From Volutella citrinella (lineage: Eukaryota; Ascomycota; Sordariomycetes; Hypocreales; Nectriaceae): a DNA stretch of 64,000 bases. The position numbers were made by a program, and so were the translations under genes. Where the stretch lies: positions 1-64,000 of the forward strand of contig JAWZSP010000016.1 of the NCBI GenBank assembly GCA_034401135.1. Reading direction: 5' to 3'. Below, piece by piece: positions 12,159 to 23,392 of the stretch. The notes below the pieces were generated by a model, which saw only the letters and a program-made list of their open reading frames with translations, did not search any database and had not been told where the DNA came from. Each line of letters starts with the position of its first letter. The stretch's first letter is position 1.

Positions 12159-13616
12159 ATGTTTTTATCTTCTTTAATAACAATTCCTGTAATAGGAACC
12201 CTTATTGTAGCCAGTTTAGATTCTTATAAAAAAGATTCTGAAATTTACGCTAAAACAATAGCATTGGCGGCTAGTGTGCTAAATTTAGTAGTTTCATTAG
12301 TAATGTTTGTATTATTTAATAATAGTACTAACCAATTCCAATATGTACAAGAACACTATAATGTACAATTATTTGATCTCTATTTAGGTGTGGATGGTAT
12401 ATCTATATATTTTATACTGTTAACTACTATAATCATGCCTATAGCTTTATTATCTAATTGAGATTCTATAAAAGAAAATTTAAAATCTTATCTTATAATA
12501 ATGTTATTATTAGAATCCTTATTATTAGTAGTTTTTATGGCTTTAGATATAATGCTGTTCTATATTTTTTTTGAAAGTATATTACCACCATTATTTATTT
12601 TAATAGGATTGTTTGGATCAGATAACAAAGTAAGTGCTAGTTATTATTTATTCTTATATACATTATGAGGTTCTTTATTCTTATTATTATCAATATTAAG
12701 TACATCTTCTATAATGGGTAGTACAGATTTTGATACATTGTTTAAACTTAATTTTGAATATACAACTCAAGTATTTTTATTTATAGGTATATTTATAGCA
12801 TTTGCTGTAAAAACTCCTACTATCTTCTTGAATAATTGATTATTAAAAGCTCACGTTGAATCTCCTTTAGGAGGAAGTATTGTATTAGCGGCCATAGTTT
12901 TAAAATTAAGTCTATATGGAATATTTAGATTAATATTACCAATATTACCTAAAGCTTCTTTAGATTATACATTCATAATCTTTACTATAGCAGTTATTAC
13001 TATAATATATGCAAGTTTCAGTACGTTAAGAACAACTGATGTAAAAGAACTTATAGCATATAGTTCAGTTTGTCATGCTTCAGTGTATTTAATTGGAGTT
13101 TTTAGTAACACTATGCAAGGATTAGAAGGAAGTATAATATTAGGATTAGCTCACGGATTTGTGTCTAGTGGTCTATTTATCTGTGCTGGAGGTATTTTAT
13201 ATGATAGAACTGGTACAAGATTAATATACTTCTATAGAGGAGTTACTCAATTGATGCCTATATTTGCTATATTGTTCTTTATATTATCTTTAGGTAATTG
13301 TGGAGCACCTTTAACTTTAAATTTTATAGGTGAATTCATGTCACTTTATAGTATAATAGAGAGATTACCTATCTTAGGTGCATTTGCTTGTTCTTCTGTA
13401 GTATTCTCTGCAGCATATACTATTTATTTATTTAATAGAATATCTTTTGGAGGTTCTTTCACAAGATTTATAGAAGAAAGTATTTATGATGTTAATAAAA
13501 GAGAGTTTATATTACTATTAGTATTAGTTTTATTTACTATTATCTTAGGTGTATACCCATCATTAATATTAAATGTATTAGATTATTCTATGAATAGTGT
13601 AATATATAGTGTATAA
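12159..13616 (+). CDS. nad4: NADH dehydrogenase subunit 4
   Basis: This 485-residue antiporter-like membrane subunit of complex I (NuoM family) takes part in proton pumping. Conserved features include the VDGISIYFILLTT helix, the FYIFFESILPPLFILIG segment with its membrane glutamate, and the KTPTIFLNNWLLKAHVESP loop. It has an ATG at 12159, TAA at 13614-13616, TGA for Trp and no intron. The mapped repeat element lies about 230 bp upstream of the start. Confidence 0.97.
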
Positions 13617-13648
13617 TAATAAAAATATTATACATATTTATATATAGT

Positions 13649-13672
13649 CAGGAGCATCTTACGATGCTCCTG
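13649..13672 (+). terminator. GC-rich hairpin after nad4
   Basis: A perfect 10-bp stem, CAGGAGCATC (13649-13658) and GATGCTCCTG (13663-13672), closes a TTAC loop. A second small inverted repeat (CTAGCC/GGCTAG) follows. It may act as a transcript-end or processing signal; that role is inferred only from place and shape. Confidence 0.55.
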
Positions 13673-13777
13673 GCTAGCCTGTATTGGGCTAGGATCGTAG
13701 TCGGGTCTTAAAAAATAGACTACTTAACACTACGTTTTAGGCCATATGCACGTATATTTTTACTCTAAATATTATAA

Positions 13778-13924
13778 ATGCCACAATTAGTGCCTTTTTA
13801 TTATATGAATGAAGTAATTTTTGCTTTCGCAGTCATAGTTTTTGTCTTATACATTTTATCTAAATACATTTTACCTAGAATAGTACGTCTATTCTTATCT
13901 CGTATGTTTATTAGTAAAATATAA
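13778..13924 (+). CDS. atp8: ATP synthase subunit 8
   Basis: This gene is too short for usual ORF filters: 48 residues from ATG 13778 to TAA 13922-13924. It begins with the family's MPQLVPFYYMNE motif, followed by one hydrophobic helix and a basic C-terminus (PRIVRLFLSRMFISKI). The protein is part of the peripheral stalk of ATP synthase. It sits between nad4 and atp6, as in related fungi, and is probably co-transcribed with atp6. Confidence 0.96.
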   Translation: MPQLVPFYYMNEVIFAFAVIVFVLYILSKYILPRIVRLFLSRMFISKI

Positions 13925-14040
13925 TACAAATTAGATTGTGGATAGTAAAGCTATCTTCGTTAAAATCGGATAGATAGCAACAAATTGAATAGATAGAGCT
14001 ATCGTCTTTTATGATATAAAAGTATTCAAGTTTATAGCGG

Positions 14041-14079
14041 TATAAAATGTCATGAACTACCTATTTATGTAAAAGCACC
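14041..14079 (+). repeat. 39-nt inverted arm, second copy
   Basis: It is the reverse complement of 11733-11771 with two mismatches. Confidence 0.85.
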
Positions 14080-14088
14080 GTTATAACC

Positions 14089-14238
14089 AACAATACGATT
14101 TTAGGGTAAAAAGGAGGAGTAGGTGGATTCCCTGCCCTTCTTAAAATCATACATAATCTCCCAGGAGATTGAACATAGTAATATAAATACTAATAATATT
14201 TATTTTGCCAATAATTCCTGATATCAAGAAATATACCC
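14089..14238 (+). repeat. 150-bp dispersed element, copy upstream of atp6
   Basis: It is the direct-repeat partner of 11783-11931, about 2.3 kb away, ending 91 bp before atp6. Confidence 0.85.
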
Positions 14239-14329
14239 ATATTATTATAATTAATCTATTATACTCTAAAACCATAGGATGTAATAGAGGAATTACTAAA
14301 AATAATATAATTTAATTCATAAAAAAAAT

Positions 14330-15106
14330 ATGAAAAATAATTTCTTTACAGAAATTATAAGTCCCTTAGATCAGTTTGAAATAAGAGACGTATTACACTT
14401 AGAAATTTTAAGTGGTAATTTCCACTTATCATTAACAAATATAGGATTATATTTAACTATAGGTGCTTTAATTATATTAACTTTAAGTATAGTTTCTACT
14501 AACTATAACAAATTAGTAAGTAATAATTGATCTATAGCTCAAGAATCTTTATATGTTACTATTCATAACATAGTAACAAATCAAATAAATGCTAGAAATG
14601 GTCAAATTTATTTCCCATTTATTTATACTTTATTTGTATTTATATTAATAAATAATTTAATAGGTATGGTTCCTTATAGTTTCGCATCAACAAGTCATTT
14701 TGCATTAACATTTGCTCTTAGTTTTACAATAGTATTAGGTGCTACAATTTTAGGATTCCAAAAACATGGATTAAAATTCTTTTCTTTATTAGTACCAGCT
14801 GGTTGCCCATTAGCTCTTTTACCTTTATTAGTTACTATAGAATTAATTTCATACTTAGCTAGAAATGTTTCATTAGGTTTAAGATTAGCCGCTAATATTA
14901 CAGCCGGTCATATGTTATTAAGTATATTAAGTGGGTTTGTTTATAATATAATGAACTCAGGATTTATATTCTTTGTTTTAGGTTTAATACCATTAGTATT
15001 TATTATCGCTTTTTCAGGATTAGAATTAGCAATAGCCTTTATTCAAGCTCAAGTATTTGTAGTTTTAGCCTCTTCATATATAAAAGATGGTTTAGATTTA
15101 CATTAA
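14330..15106 (+). CDS. atp6: ATP synthase subunit a (subunit 6)
   Basis: This 258-residue membrane subunit forms the proton half-channels next to the c-ring. The essential arginine is Arg185 in SLGLRLAANITAGHML, and the late helix GLELAIAFIQAQVFVVLASSY is conserved. An N-terminal segment of about ten residues before SPLDQFEIRD is probably cleaved on assembly in fungi (family knowledge). It has an ATG at 14330 and TAA at 15104-15106, and one TGA-coded Trp at about residue 67. No intron. Confidence 0.97.
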
Positions 15107-15659
15107 TTAAATATACAAAAGTTACTATATTCACTGCTATAGTGATAAATAGATTCTTGAAGAAAACTTTTATGGTACATAAAGTATATTATACTTTATA
15201 AATTAAAAATATTAATAAAATTGTTTGATTAATATAGTAATCATAAGAGAAAAGCGAAATATCCGCATATAATGGATATATAAGAACCAGAGGAATATAT
15301 ATACTAGTTATATTGTAACATATAATTATAAATATATAGGTAAACGAAGGAAAGTTATGTAAACAATAGTGCAAATCCCCTTCAACAAGGGAATTAGGTA
15401 AAATATATGGTCTTTTATATACAGAAAATAGTATAGAATTATTTATATAATTCACATAAAAAAAGCGGACAATTGCTCAGATTGTAGAAAAGTATTTTTA
15501 GTAATTTTCACGGTAAATAGCTTATAGTTTATCTATATATATAATTTAACATATATGTTTATAGGATAGCTAGTATAAAGGATGCGAAAGAACATCCCCT
15601 CAAAAACATCACTGATTAATACTTAGATCAGTTAGTGATATAAATTATATTATATCAAA
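15107..15659 (+). other. Noncoding spacer atp6-rns
   Basis: This 553-bp spacer is A+T-rich, with an inverted repeat TCACTGCTATAGTGA near 15130-15144 and short hairpins around 15385-15400. No tRNA or ORF on the + strand is supportable. Part of it is presumably the rns precursor leader. Confidence 0.55.
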
Positions 15660-17145
15660 AAGTATAAAAATAGTTGAGTTTGGTGATGGCTCTGATTGAA
15701 TGCTGTCCAAGTGCTTGACACATGCTAATCGTACGTTTTAATTAAAAAACTCGTAATTTAATTAAAAAGTGGTGTACAGGTGAGTATAATGATATTCTTT
15801 GCCGGCCTTAAAGTGAAGGTAAATCCTTCATAATAAATAAAGGAAACATGCTAAATATAGCAACATCTAGTTTCTGCTTTAAGAGGATAATAAATATCTT
15901 CGGGATAGGTAGTAGTTAAGGTGATGACTTAACTAGCCTTAAACTCTCGTAGTCGAATCTGAAAGGTTGATCGACCACATTGGGTCTGAAAAAACCCCAA
16001 TGCAAGTTAGTACAGCAGTGAGGAATCTTGGTCAATGGCCTAACGGCTGAACTGGCAACTTGGAGAAGTGGCAAGTTTTATAGTTATAATAAATATGATT
16101 ATAAAATTATATTAGAATTGAATAAAGCTTTGTTTATATATTGATAATGACAGTATATATATCGTGTCTTGACTAATTACGTGCCAGCAGTCGCGGTAAT
16201 ACGTAAGAGACTAGTGTTATTCATCTTAATTAGGTTTAAAGGGTACCCAAACGGTCAATATAGCTTCTAGAATGTTAGTACTTGACTAGAGTTTTATGTA
16301 AGAAGGCAGTACTTGAGGAGGAGAGATGAAATTTCGTGATACCAAAGGGACTCTGTAAAGGCGAAGGCAGCCCTTTATGTAAAAACTGACGTTGAAGGAC
16401 GAAGGCACAGAGAACAAACAGGATTAGATACCCTAATAGTCTTTGCAGTAAATGATGAATGCCATAGGTCAGATAGTAAATTTGGTCTATAAATGAAAGT
16501 GTAAGCATTTCACCTCAAGAGTAATGTGGCAACGCAGGAACTGAAATCACTAGACCGTTTCTGACACCAGTAGTGAAGTATGTTGTTTAATTCGATAATC
16601 CACGAAAAACCTTACCACAATTTGAATATATTACAGGAGTTGCACGGCTGTTTCCAGTTAATGTTGTGAAACTGTGGTTTCCATGAAATTAACGTAATCC
16701 CTCGCTTTATTTTTTTTTTTACGATAACGCATTTGATCTTGGATATTTAGGTCGAGAAAGGGGACAAAGACAAGTCATCATGGCCTTGATATTGTGGGCT
16801 ATAGACGTGCCACATATTCCTAGACAAAGAGATGCGAAAATGCGAATTTGAGCTAACCTCAAAAAATAGGATATAAATTTTAAGGATTGTAGTCTGAAAT
16901 TCGACTACATGAATAAGTAATTACTAGTAATCGTGAATCACCATGTCACGGTGAATATACCTTGGATTGGTACTAACCACTCGTCACATGCTGAAAGGAG
17001 CATGCGCAATAAGTTTGCTTTTTCAGTAATAAGTAAGAAAAACAAATAGATTTTTTCTTTTATTGGAAATCTTCGTATGCGTGGCTCTAATTAGTGTTAA
17101 GTCGAAATACGGTTCGTGTAGTGGAAGTTGCACGGGATTAATTAA
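15660..17145 (+). rRNA. rns: Small-subunit ribosomal RNA
   Basis: Universal landmarks identify the mitochondrial SSU rRNA: GAGTTTGGTGATGGCTCTGA near 15676 (5' domain), the 530 loop GTGCCAGCAGTCGCGGTAAT near 16183, ACAGGATTAGATACCCTA near 16418, and a 3' end with AAGTCGAAATACGGTTCGTG near 17099. The ends are estimated from the conserved 5' and 3' blocks and may be off by 20-40 bases. It has no intron. A run of ten T near 16711 lies in a variable region. Confidence 0.93.
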
Positions 17146-17186
17146 TATTAACAATTAAATATATAATATAATATTATATTATATAA

Positions 17187-17270
17187 AGGAGGGTTCCTTT
17201 ATTGGTAAGAAGGGTTGAGCTGTAAACTCAATAGCACAAGCTTTTAAGAGTTCGAATCTCTTGTCTCCTA
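17187..17270 (+). tRNA. trnY(gta): tRNA-Tyr (anticodon GTA)
   Basis: The anticodon stem TTGAG/CTCAA encloses CTGTAAA (GTA). It has a long variable arm and T-arm AAGAG/CTCTT. The last acceptor pair is mismatched. It is the first of the YDSN cluster after rns and abuts trnD. Confidence 0.85.
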
Positions 17271-17343
17271 GAATTAGTAACTTAATAGGTAAAGGACTTC
17301 CCTGTCACGGAAGTAGATGTCGGTTCGATGCTGATCTAATTCG
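17271..17343 (+). tRNA. trnD(gtc): tRNA-Asp (anticodon GTC)
   Basis: Acceptor GAATTAG/CTAATTC and anticodon arm CTTCC-CTGTCAC-GGAAG give GTC. It starts at the base following trnY. Confidence 0.92.
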
Positions 17344-17551
17344 TCTAAATAGACTAGAAGTTCGTCCTATATTTTATAAATATATATATTTATAGCTTAG
17401 TCTAAACTGTGTATTGCATATATAGCTAATTAACAAAACACTATGTCAATAGTGTAGCCCGATATGGGTTAAGCATGCGCATCGCGCTACATACCTACAT
17501 TATATAATGTTTGCTATTTGTTAGTATAGCTTATTTAATATTATAAGCTTA

Positions 17552-17632
17552 GGAAAAGTTTCCATTGGTAGGGTAAGACAATTGCTATTTGTTATGTTTT
17601 TACATTTAGGTGTTCAATTCACCTCTTTTCCG
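17552..17632 (+). tRNA. trnS(gct): tRNA-Ser (anticodon GCT)
   Basis: Acceptor GGAAAAG/CTTTTCC, anticodon loop TTGCTAT (GCT, AGY codons) and a long variable arm are seen. Confidence 0.88.
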
Positions 17633-17720
17633 TTTTAGTTGGGTATATTGCAATTTTATATTTACGTATACTTTGCTATACTTTAAGAGCTTAGGCTTTT
17701 TAATTATACTATATATTTTA

Positions 17721-17791
17721 GCTTCTATAGCTCAACGGTAGAGCATGATACTGTTAATATTATGATAGATGTTCGATTCATCTTAGAGGCT
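17721..17791 (+). tRNA. trnN(gtt): tRNA-Asn (anticodon GTT)
   Basis: Acceptor GCTTCTA/TAGAGGC, D-arm GCTC/GAGC and anticodon loop CTGTTAA give GTT. cox3 begins 47 bp later. Confidence 0.92.
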
Positions 17792-17838
17792 TTTAATTTG
17801 TGTATTAAACTGAAAAATTAGTATATATACATATTTAT

Positions 17839-18648
17839 ATGACAAACTTAGTTAGAAGTAACTTTCAAGATCATCCTTTCCATTTAGTTTCACCTTCTCC
17901 ATGACCATTTTATGCAAGTATAGCTTGTTTTAATGTAACAGTAAATGGAGCATTATCTATGCACTCATTTAGTAATAGTTACATAGTGTTCTTTATAGCA
18001 CTTTTTACATTAGCATGTACATTCTTTTTCTGATTTAGAGATATAATAGCAGAAGGTACATTTTTAGGTAATCATACTTTAGCTGTACAAAAAGGATTAA
18101 ACTTAGGTGTTATTTTATTCATTGTATCAGAAGGTTTATTTTTTGTAGCTATATTCTGAGCATTCTTTCACAGTGCATTAACACCTACTGTTGAATTAGG
18201 AGCTCAATGACCTCCTATGGGTATAGAACCCATAAATCCTTTCGAGTTACCATTACTTAACACTGTATTATTATTATCTAGTGGTGCGACTGTTACTTAC
18301 GGACACCATGCTTTAATAAAAGGTGATAGAAAAGGAGCATTATACGGTACTTTCTTTACAGTAATATTAGCTATGATATTTACTTTCTTCCAAGGAGTTG
18401 AATATAGCGTTTCTTCATTCACTATTAGTGACGGTGTATTCGGTACATGTTTCTTCTTTGGTACTGGATTCCACGGAATCCACGTTATTGTAGGTACAAT
18501 ATTCTTAGCTATACCTTTATGAAGAATATACGCATACCATCTTACAGATCACCACCATGTAGGTTATGAAGCTGGTATATTATACTGACATTTTGTTGAT
18601 GTAGTATGATTATTCTTATACGTTTCTATGTATTATTGAGGTTCTTAA
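17839..18648 (+). CDS. cox3: Cytochrome c oxidase subunit 3
   Basis: This 269-residue, seven-helix subunit of complex IV stabilises the catalytic core. It starts with [23 protein letters not shown], carries the [20 protein letters not shown] segment and ends with [19 protein letters not shown], all typical for the family. It has an ATG at 17839 and TAA at 18646-18648. All Trp are TGA. No intron is present. It lies between the tRNA clusters YDSN and G, in the expected order. Confidence 0.97.
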
Positions 18649-18720
18649 TATAGGATCTATCCTCTAGAAGAGTATTATTTTATCAATATTTATTGATAAT
18701 AGCTATCAAAGATAGCTATA

Positions 18721-18791
18721 GCGGTTATAGGTTAATGGTAGACTCGTCGATTTCCACTCGATATGTGTCAGTTCAAATCTGACTAACCGTA
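18721..18791 (+). tRNA. trnG(tcc): tRNA-Gly (anticodon TCC)
   Basis: Acceptor GCGGTTA/TAACCGT and anticodon arm GTCGA-TTTCCAC-TCGAT give TCC. Confidence 0.9.
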
Positions 18792-18856
18792 TTTCTTAAA
18801 ATATTCAAAGGAACTACCCTAAAATAGGGAAAAATAAAAAAAAAAGAATCGAAAAA

Positions 18857-19510
18857 TTATTAACAGTACATGAAATTTTTACGAGTGGTTATACTCCAGG
18901 AGCATTAGATATTATTAGTATAATGGCATTATTATGTGGTATAGCTATAATAGTAAATAAAAACCCTATTGTATCTATAATATTTTTAATAGGACTATTT
19001 GCTAGTATATCTGTTTATTTAATATTATTAGGTTTAACTTTTATAGGATTATCTTATTTAATCGTATATATAGGAGCGGTATCTATATTATTCCTATTTA
19101 TTTTAATGTTAATTAATATTAGAACTAGTGAATTACAAAGTAATAATCAAAATAGTATATCTTTAGGATTGTTCATTACTATTCTTACGAATTTTACTTT
19201 ATTTCAAGGGTTACCTTATTACATGGCTATATTAAATAATTATAGTAATAAATTAAATACAATTTTATATTATTTACCTTGAAACAAATATAGTGATATA
19301 ATAAATTATATAGGTAAAAATACCAATATAAACAATGTACATGTAATGTTCGTTTCAAGTAATAATTGAGATGGTAATATTGCAGAAACAGGACATATTG
19401 TAACACTAGGTAATATATTATATACTAGCCATAACATGTGAATTTTCATGGCTAGTTTTATATTGTTATTGGCTATGGTAGGTGCAATTATTATAACTAT
19501 AAAAAGATAA
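18857..19510 (+). CDS. nad6: NADH dehydrogenase subunit 6 (non-ATG start likely)
   Basis: This membrane subunit of complex I (NuoJ family) ends with TAA at 19508-19510. The first in-frame ATG (18923) would give 195 aa but would discard EIFTSGYTPGALDIISI, which looks like a genuine Nad6 N-terminus. Upstream of it the frame is open back to 18800 without any ATG, so initiation at a TTA (18857 or 18860), ATC (18848) or ATA (18824) codon is likely; I place it at 18857, giving 217 aa, the usual size. The conserved helix GLSYLIVYIGAVSILFLFIL is present. An out-of-frame ATG at 18870 leads to an early stop. Confidence 0.88.
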
Positions 19511-19620
19511 CTATATGAAATAAACTGATTTTATTCAATATAATTTATATATAACTTATATTGAATGAGTTCCAACACAAAGCGCAAGACTATTCGAGTC
19601 GTCTTTGTGAATTAATTAAA

Positions 19621-19692
19621 GGAAAATTAGCTCAACGGTAGAGCGATTGTTTTACACACAATAGGTTGAAGGTTCAAATCCTTCATTTTTCA
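19621..19692 (+). tRNA. trnV(tac): tRNA-Val (anticodon TAC)
   Basis: Acceptor GGAAAAT/ATTTTTC and anticodon arm ATTGT-TTTACAC-ACAAT give TAC. Confidence 0.9.
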
Positions 19693-19896
19693 GGCACGAT
19701 GTGCAAGGTACGTTACAGATGAGCGACCGTTTTCAATGAAAATATAATGCATCCTTTTATAATATATAAAAATAAATACAAAAATGAAAATCAGTTTAAT
19801 AATAAACATAAAAGTTAAAATATTTAGTCTACACTTAACTATAGACACTAAGTAAATAACTAAATGAAAAATTAGATATATTTAATATATTTAAAA

Positions 19897-19968
19897 GATT
19901 CCTTAACTTAATCGGTAAAGTGTATTTTTGATAAGAATATTATCAGTGTTCGATTCACTGAGGAATTA
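19897..19968 (+). tRNA. trnI(gat): tRNA-Ile (anticodon GAT)
   Basis: Acceptor GATTCCT/AGGAATT and anticodon arm TATTT-TTGATAA-GAATA give GAT (AUU and AUC). AUA, which is very common here, needs another tRNA. Confidence 0.9.
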
Positions 19969-19969
19969 A

Positions 19970-20059
19970 AGAGAATTGGCCGAGTGGTTTAAGGCGGTAA
20001 GCTTGAGTCTTATTAGGTTACATTAAATAGCCACATCCGTTCAAATCGGATATTCTCTG
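19970..20059 (+). tRNA. trnS(tga): tRNA-Ser (anticodon TGA)
   Basis: Acceptor AGAGAAT/ATTCTCT, anticodon arm GTAAG-CTTGAGT-CTTAT (TGA, UCN codons) and a long variable arm are seen. It is directly followed by trnW. Confidence 0.9.
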
Positions 20060-20131
20060 AAGAGTATAGTTTAATTGGCAAAATAGGAAGCTTCAACCTT
20101 CAAATTCTTGGTTCGAGTCCAAGTACTCTTG
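20060..20131 (+). tRNA. trnW(tca): tRNA-Trp (anticodon TCA)
   Basis: Acceptor AAGAGTA/TACTCTT and anticodon loop CTTCAAC give TCA. It reads UGA as well as UGG, which directly supports translation table 4. Confidence 0.94.
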
Positions 20132-20218
20132 ATAAAATATAAAACATTAAAATAATATATAAACGGAGGGGGTGTCAACAAACTCAAACCAGATCATTTT
20201 TCTGTAAAAATTACAAAT

Positions 20219-20291
20219 CGGATTAGGGCCGGCGTGGGTAGGCACTTCGTTTGGGTCGAAGACTAGTTATGTTCGAATCATAATAATCCGA
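20219..20291 (+). tRNA. trnP(tgg): tRNA-Pro (anticodon TGG)
   Basis: Acceptor CGGATTA/TAATCCG and anticodon arm CTTCG-TTTGGGT-CGAAG give TGG. Confidence 0.93.
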
Positions 20292-20405
20292 TATTTAGAA
20301 CATTTAGAAATAAATAAATAATTATTGATTGAAAATATGTATAAATAAATCAATAATATTTGATTATAAATATAAAAATAAATCAAAGATATTTTATTAA
20401 AAAGG

Positions 20406-20467
20406 TTTAAAGGGCGCAAGTTCTAAAACAAAAAAAGAAAATAAAAAAAGAAAAATGAATATTTAAA
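20406..20467 (+). repeat. About 62-bp dispersed direct repeat, copy upstream of rnl
   Basis: The segment beginning TTTAAAGGGCGCAAG and running through A-rich sequence to AAAAATGAATATTT is closely similar to 23393-23458, which leads into the rps3 start codon. Confidence 0.75.
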
Positions 20468-22906
20468 AGAGTATTATCGTGAGTTATGCTTATTATTAAT
20501 AATAAGCGTGCTCGCTCAATACCATAACATACTTAAAAATAGAGCATCTTATAGGTGTTTTTAGGGGGTGGTGTAGATATATTCCTATTAAAATAATTGA
20601 TATATAACTTGTAACTTATTTATAATAATAAGGTCAGACTTATTGTAATAAATACAAGTATATAAAGAAATTATTATGGAATTTAAGCTATGTATTAAAG
20701 AGAATAATTTATATAGATGAATAAACATATTTATAAATATATCAACTCTAAGAGAAATTGTGTAATAAACGAAGTGAATTGAAATATCTTAGTAACTTTA
20801 GGAAAAGAAATCAAAAGAGATTCTATGATTAGCGTGAGCTAAAGTAGAAAAGTCTAAAAAGTAAAATGGTTGATAAACTGTTTAAAGTAAATGGGGAACC
20901 TTCCTCAAAGACTAAATATAATATATAAGCGATAGTGGAAAGTACCGTGAGGGAACCAAAAGAAAAATAGTGATTTTATAAGCAGTTCGGAAAAATAATC
21001 AAGTTAGAACGTACCTTTTGCATAATGGGTCACCAAGTTAACATTAGACGCGAGATTAAGCGTAGTTAAACCGAGCGTTAAAATAACGTAAAGTGTCTGA
21101 AGTTAGACCCGAAGCCCGGTGATTTTACCACAATCAGGATTATAAAAGTCCGAACGGAATATTGTAGCATAAATATCCGAAGAATTGTGGTAGGTGTAGT
21201 GAAAGACAATACTGACCGGGATAGCTGGTTTTCGGCGAAACCTATAATAGTAGGCAATTTAAGTATAATATCTTAGCAGGTACAGAATTTAATCTCAGAC
21301 AAGACATAAACGTATGTTTTATTTTGTACAAATTGGGGGGTCATGAAGACTTTATCAGTGAGTATGTAGACTCGGAATGGCAAAGATATATCTTAAATCA
21401 TCAGACATAGAATGATAAGGTTGTATGTCAAAAGGGAAACAGCCCAGAACAAGAGTTAAGGTTCCTAAATTATTAGTTGAGTGAAATTAAGAAGGTTTTT
21501 ATTAAAGTCGACAAGGAGATAGGCTTAGAAGCAGCCATAATTTTATGACCTCGTAACAGAGCGCTTGTTAAGTTTTAAAAGCATCGAAAATTTACCGGAT
21601 CTAAACAATATACCGAAACCTTGTCCATAATAATTTATAATATATATTATATTATAATTAAATGGGGTAGCCGAACGTTGAGTTGAATTATGATTTTTAT
21701 TTTTTAAATAAAATGATATAATATGAGTACAGGCATTGTAAAAAGATGCTCTGTTCACTCTCTTAAATTTAACTCAAGTGAGAATGGTGACATGAGTAAC
21801 TAAAAGAAAATTTTCCACCTTAAGCTTATGGATGTAATTAAGTAACGGCCTCTAAGTTTATATAATCTAAAGATTTAAACGATGAGATAACCTTTATTAC
21901 TAAGGACGACATTTACAGTGATAAATGTACTGGAAAAATAGTAATATATTTGTGATTTTGTATTCTACAAGATCATGAATGAAAAGTAACCGTACCTAGA
22001 ATCTGAAACAAGTAAGCTAGTAGAGTATACGAAGGTGTAAATGAGCTAACAATCATAAAGGAACTCGGCAAAATGACTACCGTAACTTCGGGATAAGGAG
22101 AGCTCATTATTCCTGGTTAATATCAGGTAAAGAGGAAGAAGCATGAAATAGTGTTGTACGACTGTTTAATTAAAACACAGCACTCTGCTGAAAGATTAAA
22201 AATCTAAGTATAGAGTGTGATGTCTGCCCGGTGCCGGCTGGTTAACAGATATAATTGAATATACTAATATTTGATGTAGACGGAAACCCCGGTTAAAGGC
22301 GGCCTTAACGTGAGGGTCCTAAGGTAGCGAAATGCCTTGGCCGTTAAATGCGGTCTTGCATGAATGATGTAACGATACAACAGCTGTCTCTATGATTGAC
22401 TCAGTGAAATTGGAATAGCTGTGCAGATACAGTTTACCTCTAGTTAGACGAGAAGACCCTATGCAGCTTTACTGTCACTAATTATAGAGTATGATAAACA
22501 ATTTTCAGATTATAAGGTAATTGATTAAATAACAATGAGAAACCTTTATTTTTTTTTCATATGAATGAATTGATTTAGGATATTTATATAGTAAATCAAC
22601 CTAGTTCAGCTTATTTTGAAGGCATAGTTTGTAAAATTTTTTTACTTATTATGTTGTAAATAAGTACCCTTTGGTAAGGAACTATCGCTAGGGGACAGTT
22701 TATGTGGGGCACAGACCCTGTAAAGAGTAAACAGGAGTGTCTAATAATTTAATTATTTTGTTTGCGATTTAAAATAGTACAACTATTTTTAATCATATAT
22801 AATTGATTCTATGTACATTCTGAGCGTATTGCTCTGTTTGTATCTAGAATTAAGTTTAGGTAGGATTTTCACTATATAGAAATTAGAGATAATTTAAAAT
22901 ATTACG

Positions 22907-22922
22907 AAGAGTGCAAGCTCTT
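22907..22922 (+). repeat. Small hairpin element (AAGAG-TGCAAG-CTCTT)
   Basis: This is a perfect 5-bp stem with a TGCAAG loop, in a variable part of rnl exon 1. A closely related hairpin lies inside rps3 at 23929-23944, and degenerate GGGCGCAAGYTCT forms occur near 20411 and 23400. Confidence 0.65.
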
Positions 22923-23392
22923 TTTCTAATATTTTTTTAACTATTATACAAATGGTTATGTTTGAAATATCTAAAAAGCTCAACGGCTAAATCTTGCCTT
23001 ACTGTTTGATTATCTACAAATCTTACAGTTGCGTAAGCAGGGCATAGGATCACAAGATGCAATAAGGAAAGATCTTGGATTATTGGAAAAGCTACGCTAG
23101 GGATGTTTGTCCTTTAATATTCTATTTTGAGAGCGCAAAAAGCGGGAAGCATTAAGCTATCTATACAAAATAGAATAATTAAGAATATATTGGGTTAATT
23201 TCAAAAATTACTAAATTATGTTTTATTTAGTAAATTTGAAGCGAATTTTATCTTAGCATAATATAAATATTGAGAGCATTTTAGAGTTGCTACTCTGCTT
23301 TATTTAAGATAAAAACGTTCAACGACTATAAGGTGAGTTATATGCAATAAACAATAATCCTTTTTAACACCCAACATTTTTATTAATATATG

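Larger units (their letters stand above)
13925..14329 (+). other. Noncoding spacer atp8-atp6 with repeated element
   Basis: This 405-bp spacer contains the second copies of the 39-nt arm and the 150-bp element. The first 115 bases show GATAG/CTATC-type short inverted repeats. No ORF or tRNA was found. Confidence 0.65.
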
